The notes below the pieces were generated by a model. The model was given only the letters and a program-made list of their open reading frames with translations. It did not search any database and was not told the origin of the DNA. The translations under genes and the position numbers were made by a program. Positions 8,539 through 15,959 of a DNA stretch of 18,907 bases are shown here, in pieces. Numbering within the stretch: position 1 is the stretch's first letter; every line of letters starts with the position of its first letter. Source of the stretch: Chlamydomonas sphaeroides (Eukaryota > Chlorophyta > Chlorophyceae > Chlamydomonadales > Chlamydomonadaceae); the NCBI GenBank assembly GCA_001662425.1, contig BDDC01000803.1:8475-27381 (forward strand). The letters run 5' to 3'.

Positions 8539-9256
8539 GGGTCATAAAAGTGTACCGGGTGCTGGGGTTGTACTCGCTCATCCTGGGCATGTATGTGAGC
8601 GACGTGGCGTGCTGCACCACATGCAGCAAGTAGCTGGTGCTATCCTCATATCCCTGCTGAGGCGGCAGCACCCACTGCTCCGGGTTGTTGTGGTGGAAGC
8701 CCAGGTTTGCCCGTCCACGGGCACAGATCCGGTGGTAGGTCTCCATGGTGCAGCCCTTGGCATCCTGGCTGATAATGCACAGCTGGTACACCACAGCTGA
8801 TTCATTGCCATCCAATAGCACAGCGAGCAGCACCCACACCACCTGCCGGGTGTGCTCTAGCAGGGCTCTGGCTGTGTAACCACCGATCCAAGTGTTGGCC
8901 GACATTACTGTGTGTGGAGGGCTGGGAAGCCATTGAAGCAAGCCGGCCGCCTCGGATTGGATGGACTCGAACCGTGCAAGCAGCTGCTGTAGGCTGGAGC
9001 GGCTGTCCAAGAGCTGTAGGCAGGGGATCACCACGGCTGCATCTGAGTCAAGGGACATGTGACTTGCAACCTCGTACAGTGCTTTGGTCATGCTGGTGCC
9101 ACACAGGTGCTTTGTGACTAGCAGGGGTGCTGTTACCAGGAGCTGTGAGAAGTCGGGCAGCGCTATCGTACCATCCTCCTGCTTGATGCCTCTGTCGTAG
9201 GGAGCCACGGTGAGCCCAGTCCGCATCCATTTGGCCATCACCTCCATCAGTGTCAC
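8477..9256 (-). pseudogene. Unrecognised helical block (259 codons)
   Basis: The frame is continuous with the preceding block and has only a GTG at its nominal start. It reads VTLMEVMAKWMRTGLTVAPY, then PDFSQLLVTAPLLVTKHLCG, ARFESIQSEAAGLLQWLPSP, ARALLEHTRQVVWVLLAVLL, QGYEDSTSYLLHVVQHATSL and TYMPRMSEYNPSTRYTFMTH. It looks helical and folded. It ends just past a run of nine C (minus strand, 8509-8501), where the frame shifts to the next block; the nominal stop TGA at 8479-8477 is beyond this shift and is probably out of frame. Function unknown. Confidence 0.5.
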
Positions 9257-9937
9257 ATTGTGTTGTGCGCTGGGCGGCAGACTGGGCGGCTGCAGTGTCA
9301 GGCCATTGAGGTTGGGATGCAGTCATAGGCTGGTGAGCAAGTTGCACACCATAATTTCCAGCTCGCAGACAATGGAGCACACGCCGGTGCATCAGCTGAT
9401 GTTGCTGCTCTGTAGCCAGGAAGCCAGGTGCGTGCAGCACACGGCCAGGTTGCTGTGCGTGTTGGCAAACTCAATGCACTCAAAAGGCTGTGGATTCGAC
9501 AGGGGATGCCGTTGGCTCTGGGTCCACGGCTCCTGCAGGCAGCTGGTGTGGACGCCCAGCGCATCGGCCAGGAGATGAGGGGCTGCCGTGCTCTGCAGAG
9601 CCAGCTTGTCCAAGGCATTGGTTAGCAGGAGGTATGGGTCATCGAAGATGAGGTTGTAGCACCAAGCTGTCACCGCTGCGCCGGGAGCCGGAATGAGGCT
9701 GATCCAGGTGGCTTGATTGTCGCAGTCGAACACTCCATGAGGCAGGCTGCCGTCACCCATCAGCCGCCAGATTGTCTTGATGGTGTTTGACGAGTCAGGC
9801 CCGTAGTCAAACCGCTCAGGCAAGGGCTGTCTCCACCAGTAGCCAGTAGGATCGTACGTCATGGTGAGCCACCCTTGGCCAACGGTGTGGTCGTCTCCTC
9901 CCAGGAGGACGACATTATGCTGTAGACTGGAATGCAT
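9257..9937 (-). pseudogene. Unrecognised block, Trp/Asp-rich
   Basis: Contains GWLTMTYDPTGYWWRQPLPE, FDYGPDSSNTIKTIWRLMGD, HGVFDCDNQATWISLIPAPG, NLIFDDPYLLLTNALDKLAL and ECIEFANTHSNLAVCCTHLA. Stops at 9394-9392 and 9325-9323 are both TGA in frame, and the frame runs on through HPNLNGLTLQPPSLPPS into the following block. The mix of Trp, Tyr, Asp and Gly suggests a beta-rich fold, unlike the helical blocks on either side. No known family recognised. Confidence 0.45.
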
Positions 9938-10607
9938 GGGAGGAGTAATGGGCGCTCAGCTGAAACGTAGCATCCAGCCACCGGTGGATGGAATGGGAGG
10001 TAGTGTAACCGCGGCCGTCCAGCCGCCCGGCCAGGTGAGCGCCCCACACCTGGTTGCCGAATTCCAGCATGCTGATATCGAGGGTAGCCTGTTTGGAGAA
10101 CCACTCAGGGAATAGATTGTGAAGCCTGATATGCTCCTCCGTGGTTAGCAATTGCAAGTTGCCCTGGTAGATCTCGTTCAGTTGTCTCTCGCTCATGCCA
10201 CCGGCATGATTGGTCGGCGCCCAGGCCGGATGTACAGCCAGAGCAGAGTCCTCAAGGCAGGCCGTCCATATGCTGAGGCGCAGCAGCGTGGGTGCGTTGG
10301 ACCCCGAGTCCTGTAAGCAGCATGGGTTAGGGATTCATGCCGTCGCCATAGTGAGTGCTGCGGCCGCCAGTTCTTGGTTGCTGTCCGCGTAGTAGCCCTG
10401 GGCTACTTCAGCCAATGAGAAGAAGTACTGAGCCATGGTGTAGCAGAGCTCCTCATTGCTGTTACTGCTGGCCATGACAAACAGGTGCTGCTGCTGTGGG
10501 GGCCAGTATGAGCGGATGGCAGCTCTGAGACTCTGGTAGTCGGCTGCATGCTCTCTTATCATGGCTGCCACCGACAGGAGCCGGGCCACGGGAGGCTCCT
10601 GGAGCAA
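9915..10607 (-). pseudogene. Unrecognised helical block, same frame as preceding block
   Basis: This continues the previous frame after TAA 10610-10608. It reads LLQEPPVARLLSVAAMIREH, then AIRSYWPPQQQHLFVMASSN, then NEELCYTMAQYFFSLAEVAQ, to a TGA at 10337-10335. After that the same frame resumes (IPNPCCLQDSGS, LAVHPAWAPTNHAGGMSERQ, LNEIYQGNLQLLTTEEHIRL, WLDATFQLSAHYSSH). Near 9935 reading moves to the next block. Mostly helical, little low complexity. The NEELCYTMAQYFF segment loosely recalls a Gag capsid helix, but I cannot claim homology. Confidence 0.45.
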
Positions 10608-11503
10608 TTATAAAACCATCACCTCCGCCTGCGGACCACTCTCTTGTAGCTGCCCGACCTTGAACACGCTGCTCATTTCCTTCAGTTGTAGGACGAGAAA
10701 CATGGAGGGGTCGGTGGCGTCAATCTCGATGACCGGGCAGCTGCACTGCCCTGACCTGCACTGCCCTGTGGCAGCTGCTGATGTGAGATCCACCGTTGTT
10801 GCACCGCAGGTGCATTCACTGCTTGACTCGTTGTGCGGCTCCGATTGCTTGATGGGTGTTGGGTCCGCACCTGGCGTGTTGGTGATGCCGCTGTGCTGAT
10901 TTTTGGCGGGGTCTGCCCTGCCGGGCTCCTTCTTGCCTGCTGGTGCTGCCAGGCAGGCCTTGTTGAGGCCGGGGGTGTTGCTCACATCCGTCTGCTGTGG
11001 TGCTGTTGTGGAGGCTCCAGCGCTGCTGTCGCCATTGATTGCCGTGGGTCGTGAGGGGCCTGCACCGTCGGGGTTGTTGATGGCGAGAAGGGTGTGCGGA
11101 GGCCGCCATGGTCGGCGGGCCACACCTCCAGCGCCCGGGCCGCCAGCCCATGTGTCAATCGTTGATGTTACTGATGCTGGAGGCCTCGCTGGGGCCAAGG
11201 CCAGTCGGTTGAACAGGGTGGCATCTGTCTCCAGTTGCCTCCTCACCAGGCGTGTAGGGTGGTTGATCACTGGCCAGTTGACTATGCCCTCGGCGCTGGT
11301 GTTGGCCTGTAGGAAGACCATGCGGTGCGCCGAGGCGATCTTGACTGCATAGGTGTCGAGCTCCATAGTGGTGCTTCTCCACAAGTTGGCCAGCAGGTCA
11401 GCACCTTATAAGTCATGACTGCTAGGTAGCTGTAGGGTCCGTTGAAGTGCAGCAGGGGAAGGGTGTCGTGCTGCTCCTGCACTGCCGCCAGCTCCATTCG
11501 GGC
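10608..11503 (-). pseudogene. Unrecognised block with Thr/Pro linker and Cys cluster
   Basis: From 11503 to about 11390 the previous frame continues; then reading moves into the frame open over 11384-10608 (258 codons). The first ~90 residues look folded (WRSTTMELDTYAVKIASAHR, then NWPVINHPTRLVRRQLETDA). Next comes a Pro/Ala/Thr/Gly linker of about 100 residues, then a Cys cluster with ECTC, then QCRSGQCSC about 15 residues on, followed by VLQLKEMSSVFKVGQLQES. The Cys cluster could bind metal, but the spacing matches no finger I know. It ends at a TAA (10610-10608), and the same frame continues. Confidence 0.45.
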
Positions 11504-12655
11504 TCACTGTCCCATCAATTCCAGATCACACCGGTTTGCTGCCACTGCCAGCATCATGGGGATGCAGAACTCCTCACCGCTGTAGCCATATGACCAGCGC
11601 TGCTCCCAAAGATCCACGTACCACAGCAGGTTGCCTGTGCTGGCAGAGTGCAACACCAGTGCACGATACAGTTGGTTATGTTGGTGGGCTGGCTGGTCCA
11701 CCACCTGCAGCATGGCCATCACGACAGGCTCCTGTACGCCGGAGAGGCGCCGGAACATGCTCAGCCACACGGGAAGACCATGCGGCGGCCCTCGGGTGGC
11801 CTCCAGGAGGCATCCCCACGTGTGCAGCCATGGTGCCTGATCGATTGCGCCCATGAGGAGTACACCAGAGCACCCTTGTCTTCGTTCCCACAAGGCTTGC
11901 ACATTGACAACGCCCACCAGGTGGGGTCCTGTGGTGAACAGGGCACGGACCTCTTGATGAAGCTGATGTGCAACTCTTTCCCCCGTGGCATCCTCATCGG
12001 CATCCCAATCCCAGAAAGGGCTGGCAGTTAGTGGGGGCAGCTGGAGCCACCATGAAGTTGGATCACCGTCCGACTGGTGCAGGCGCTCCCATTCCATCTT
12101 GAGAATGTGCGAGCCAACCATCAGGTGCTCGAACGTGCACTGTAGCTCCGCACCAGGCCAGTTATCCAGATCGATGAACTCGTCACCAGACAGGTACGGT
12201 TCCATCAGCGCAGCTGCAGCCTTGCCGAGGCAGCCTAGGTGCTGGAACCAGAGGGCAGACTGAGAACACCGTGCGTGGGGCAGCAGGAGGTGGATCCAGG
12301 AGGCCTCTCCTGCGATGTACTCAGCCATCTGTGCAATAGCCTTGTAGGTGGTGGTCAAGGCACGTGCCAGTTTAAGCAAGGGAGGCTGGAAAACCAGGTC
12401 GGTGCTCAGCACCATACTCTGCTGATCCCTCCACATCATGGCCAGCTGCTGCAGCGCCTCCCTTGCTGGCTTGTAGCCACACACAATGTCGTCCTGTGTT
12501 CGGGTGTGGATCATATCCAACAGTAGCTCTTCGGGCGAGTTGTAGCCCGATAGATCATCTTGATACCGTTCACTTGAGTCCTCGTCGATCAGGCAAGCCG
12601 CCGGCTCCCACCACCTGAGCTGCTCAGGTTGGTGGATTCCACCACAAAGGGCCAC
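11504..12655 (-). pseudogene. Unrecognised Trp/Leu-rich block (383 codons)
   Basis: The frame has no ATG at its upstream end (the first possible start is a GTG), so it is a continuation rather than a new gene. It is mostly helical-looking, with many Trp (EPYLSGDEFIDLDNWPG, LKMEWERLHQSDGDPTSWWL, FWDWDADED, GNLLWYVDLWEQRWSYGYS) and Leu/His. Low-complexity bias is small, so it looks like folded protein. It ends with a TGA (11506-11504), after which the frame continues (ARMELAAVQEQHDTLPLLHF, then NGPYSYLAVMTYKV) to about 11390. No motif of RT, integrase, helicase, methyltransferase or recombinase is visible. Trp content is unusual and helps in any remote homology search. Confidence 0.5.
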
Positions 12656-12836
12656 TCATATCGATGCCGCCATGTCTCCTTGCACATGTTAAACGACTGC
12701 ACGATCCAAGGGGCCTGAGCCAGAAGCGGGTTGCGGGGCAGGCAGATGGTGGGCTGCAACCCAGCGCCGGGGCACAGCCGTCCTTGGCCTTGATACACGA
12801 TGGTGTCGGCCGCCTTGGCCGCTGGTCATGGTGTCA
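12640..12836 (-). pseudogene. Short coding trace joining two central blocks
   Basis: The frame open over 12798-12589 reads sensibly from about 12815 to 12640: AAKAADTIVYQGQGRLCPG, then NPLLAQAPWIVQSFNMCKE, then TWRHRYEWPFVVEST. Reading then moves to the 383-codon block. Its beginning is out of frame with the preceding block. Function unknown. Confidence 0.4.
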
Positions 12837-13646
12837 TTATTGTGAACACTCATCAATGCACTGGCACAGGAGTTGCTGATGAGCTGGGTTTTGAGCCGAC
12901 AGAGCCACCCCCACCATCTCGTAGGATGGGAGTGTGCCCATGCTTAGCACCAGGAGACCTTGTAGCACTGGCGACAGGAGCTCATCTCCTCCATCATTGT
13001 CATTCCCTCGGTCCTGTTCGTTGGGCGGCTGCTGGCCGTCTCCGGTGCCGCCTTGCTCCGCACCAGCCGGTGGCTCCTCACTCCTGTCGTTGCTTGAGGG
13101 GAGATCCGAGCCGGTGCCGTTGACGCCAGCTGGTGATTGCTGATACTGATTGGTGGCTTCACTGCCGTCATTGTCATTGCCATCGGAGGGAGCACCGTCC
13201 CCATCCTCATCATTGCCGATGGAGGGAAAGCTGTCGTCACCTGAGGGTTCCTGTCTGTTGGGGCTGGCCACAGCAGCGAGCACTCTCTGCAGGCTCTGCA
13301 TGAGGCCCAGCAGTGTGCAGAGCTGGATGGCCCTGAATGGCAGCACTGGCGGGGCCAGTGCCTGCTGGGTTGCCGGAGGCACCGGCACCGCCACCATGTT
13401 GAGGCAGGTCGTGCTGCACGGGATCGTCAGCACCGTCGTTGGCTGGATGTGGGTGCCGCCAATTTCCATCGCCATTGCGCCCATACCCTGCAGCTGTTGG
13501 ATGAGCTCCGTGGGTGTGTAGTCACTTAGCCTCCCTAGTGCGGTGGGCTGAGCGCCTGCTTCGGTGACAAGTGGTGCTCCAGGCAGGTCGGTCCTCACCT
13601 TGGGATTGGCGATGATGCTCATGCTGAATGCTATTGGGGGCTGCAT
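12837..13646 (-). pseudogene. Unrecognised block with acidic low-complexity centre
   Basis: About 269 codons from an ATG at 13646, although the frame is already open upstream of it. Residues 1-130 are hydrophobic and Pro/Thr/Ala-rich (LSDYTPTELIQQLQGMGAMA, then FRAIQLCTLLGLMQSLQRVL, which looks helical). Residues 140-225 are a low-complexity Asp/Asn/Gly/Ser region (SIGNDEDGDGAPSDGNDND). The last 45 look helical again (LLSPVLQGLLVLSMG). It ends in a double stop TAA-TGA at 12839-12834, the only double stop I saw, so a real ORF end here is possible. I do not recognise a family. Confidence 0.5.
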
Positions 13647-13658
13647 GATGGGTATAAG

Positions 13659-13994
13659 TTAAAAGCCGTGATCACCATACTGGGCCGTGTCCGGGCCGTG
13701 CAGGTTCTCCGCCGGAGAGAAGTGCAGTGTAATGTGAGATGGTGGCTCGGTTGCCGCCTTGGGCTCGTCCATGGTCGTTCCATCTGCTGTTGGCATATCC
13801 AGCTGCTGCTGCTGGGACCCCGCCGGGGTTCCCAGGTCCATGTCTCCTGCTGTCTCATAGCCATCATTGCTGCCTGCACCCTGCTGGTGCTGCGGGGAGG
13901 GCTCCACTGGAGTCCCTTGATCCATGTCGTCCGACATCTTGTAGCCGTCGTTCCCCTCACCACAGCTGTTGTGTGCATCTCTGATCACGGCCAC
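13659..13994 (-). pseudogene. Acidic Asp/Gln/Thr-Pro linker with internal repeat
   Basis: About 111 codons, rich in Asp, Gly, Gln, Thr and Pro. It contains two copies of a motif NDGY-x-(M/T)-(S/A)-x-DMD-x-GTP. It ends at a TAA (13661-13659), and the same frame runs on through LIPI into the next block. No domain recognised; probably disordered linker between protease and the unknown central region. Confidence 0.55.
13824..13952 (-). repeat. 84-bp-period direct repeat (two copies) encoding NDGY...DMD.GTP
   Basis: Copy 1 is 13908-13952 and copy 2 is 13824-13868, offset by exactly 84 bases (28 codons), so the frame is kept. Encoded matches are NDGY, DMD and GTP at identical spacing. The bases have diverged, so the duplication is old. 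Confidence 0.75.
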
Positions 13995-14395
13995 ACATGC
14001 CGCCCACTCACAAGCTGCAGTGCGTCCCCCCCCAGCTTCTGCAAGATATGCTGTGTGTGGCGGGGAGTGCAGGAGCTGTCAACCAGCAACGAGTAGGCAG
14101 CTGCAAGAAGACCGTTGTCTTTTGGGTTGTCGGCAGGCTCTGCTCCCAACGGGACGGTGATGACTGTTGAGAGGTGCTAAAATGGGTTGAGCCGGAAGTT
14201 GTACTGCACCGTTGGGAACCGGGTGATGTAGTCCATTAGAGGCAGGGTCTGCTCGTTGCCAACAACAAAGGAGAAGACGGGGTTCTTGGGCACCACCAGT
14301 CTTCTGCCTAGTGCCAACGTGGTTGCGTGCTCGGTGCCAAACAGTGGGATGAGGTTGGTGTTGGTGGGGTCGAGCTCCAGCTGTGTTCGTTGACT
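13985..14395 (-). pseudogene. Continuation of protease region, no known domain
   Basis: There is no ATG in this stretch, but the protease frame continues after the TGA: SQRTQLELDPTNTNLIPLFG, then LVVPKNPVFSFVVGNEQ, LPLMDYITRFPTVQYNF, a TAG at 14179-14177, then LSTVITVPLGAEPADNPKD, AAAYSLLVDS, and LQKLGGDALQLVSGRHVWP before a TGA at 13987-13985. The beta-like, hydrophobic-alternating start fits the second half of a retropepsin or a following linker. A run of eight C on the plus strand (14026-14033) lies inside. Reading moves to the next frame between about 14030 and 13980. Confidence 0.5.
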
Positions 14396-14560
14396 TCAGT
14401 CACTACATGCCGTGGTGAGCTGTGTAGTTGAGCGCCATGTCTTGAGCCCTAGCACCTTCACCATGTCTTCGGTGATGAGGTTGACGTTGGCTCCATCATC
14501 CCATAGCACATGAAAGTAGTGCCGCTTGCTGTTGGGCGTGGATATTGCCATGCGGCAAGG
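14396..14560 (-). pseudogene. Retropepsin-like aspartic protease core
   Basis: This frame encodes KRHYFHVLWDDGANVNLITE followed by DMVKVLGLKTW. The pattern hydrophobic-D-x-G-A-x-x-N-x-I then x-x-LGL matches the active-site strand and following helix of retroviral-type aspartic proteases. The predicted catalytic Asp is codon 14500-14498; the next residue is Asp (14497-14495) where Ser or Thr is usual, then Gly-Ala. The upstream part is split over frames: the acidic-linker frame to about 14590, a short reading IFGAAPFSNHNMFPLPHGNI in another frame, then this one. It ends at a TGA (14398-14396) with the same frame continuing. Retropepsins act as dimers to cut the polyprotein. The Asp at the Ser/Thr position and the stop suggest it is inactive. 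Confidence 0.7.
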
Positions 14561-15959
14561 GGAACATGTTGTGATTGGAGAAGGGGGCAGCACCAAATAT
14601 AGCGGACCTTGGCTTTGGCTGACAGGTGCCCTATGTCTTTGAACATGCATGGTGGGTTGGCAATGATGTACGGCAGACCATGCTTGGAGGTGAAGGAGTG
14701 GAGGACGTTGGCTGGGAGACGGGAGCTGTTGACCCATGCCTGCATGTACAACTCCGAGTCGGAGCTGGCGGCGCTGGATGTCTCCCATCCTGCCATTGAG
14801 GCACTGTCGTCGTCACTGCCCATAGAGTAATTGTCGTCAGGCCCTGTAGACTCGCTGCTGCTGTCGTTGCTGCTCCTCTCGCGCCAGGGTCTGCCGACCT
14901 CCCTTGTCAGTGCGCCGTGCCTCAGGCTGGTGCCATACGCTTCGTTGCACGTGGGAAGCGGTTGGGATAGTCCATTGTCCTCGGTCATCATCCGCTTGAT
15001 AGTGCTGCACTCCTCCTTGGAAGGGTGGCTCTGTGGCTTGGCAGGTGGTGGTGACAGCGGTTGCTCATGGGCCGGTTTGGATTGTGCCCCAGGGCCGCCG
15101 GCCTTGGAATGCTTGGTGGGCTTGCATACTGGTCCGCTGATAGGGCAGTCGGAGGCTGATGACAGAGAAGCAGCCGTAGTGGTGCGTGTTTGTGAGGTGC
15201 CGGCAGGTGGACTCGTGGCCGGGCCGTCCGCCTTGGGCTGCCAGGGTTCCACACGGCCGTCGTCGTCGGCAGGTAGTGGGCTTGGCTGTGCAAGCACGCT
15301 GTGCTTGTCATGAGGACGCTCTACTGGAGCCATCGTCGGCATAGCCCTCTTGGGTGTGTTGAAGAACCCTGGGTGCAGACCCGTGGGGCTACACCTGGTC
15401 TGCGGAGCTGGCTGTCGAGCAGCGTCGGAGGGGCGCGCGTCCAAGGAGCACACCGCCGGCGTGCTGCACTGTGGGGTGGGCGCCAGGGGCTTGTAAGTGC
15501 TGTCATCTGACGCTTTGCTGCTCCCTGAGGTTGCCGGCTCATTGTCACTGTCAGTGTCCGTCTCCATACTGGGTTGGGGACGTGCTGCAAACACGTGTTG
15601 GAGCGGTGCCGTCCTGTCTGGGGTGATGTGGTGCAGCTGCTGAATTGTGAGTCGCTGTCCTTTGGTGCTGTGTGATGGCTCATCATTGCTATCGGTGTCC
15701 GTCTCTGGCTGCTGCTCCGCCGTGGGTCTGGTTGTCCGACCCAAGGGGCGCGGCACGGGGTTGAGCCGGGTTGCACCTGCATGGTCGCTGTTGTCACTTT
15801 CCTCGAGCAATGGAGGGCAGCTGCTGGCTGTGCTGCTGGCACTGCTGAGCGGCGGGCACTGCTGAGCGGCAGGGAAGCGTCCTCCACGGGGTCAGCAATG
15901 TGACGGGCCTGTCGTGCGGTGGCCTGGTTGAGGCAATTGAGGAGGGCGGGTGCTAGCGC
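14458..15959 (-). pseudogene. Acidic Ser/Asp/Pro-rich linker between Gag and protease
   Basis: After the TGA at 15962-15960 the Gag frame continues (ALAPALLNCLNQ...) to about 15820, then reading moves to the frame open from 15810. That block has 450 codons and is strongly biased to Ser, Asp, Pro, Thr and Glu, with the repeated acidic motif ETDTDS and runs such as SSNDSSSES and GSDDDSASM. It is probably disordered. Near its end the sequence becomes globular (LPANVLHSFTSKHGLPYIIA, then MFKDIGHLSAKAKVRYI), which I read as the start of the protease region; at about 14590 the sensible reading leaves this frame, so the last ~45 codons are probably out of frame. No known enzyme domain is visible in the acidic part. 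Confidence 0.6.
15536..15706 (-). repeat. Two diverged 30-bp acidic repeats
   Basis: Plus-strand 15677-15706 and 15536-15565 are similar 30-mers 141 bases apart (ggctcat... to ...gtgtccgtctc). They encode ETDTDSNDEP and ETDTDSDNEP in the same frame. The SD/TD-rich motif resembles casein-kinase-2-type sites, but this is only a composition argument. Confidence 0.75.
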
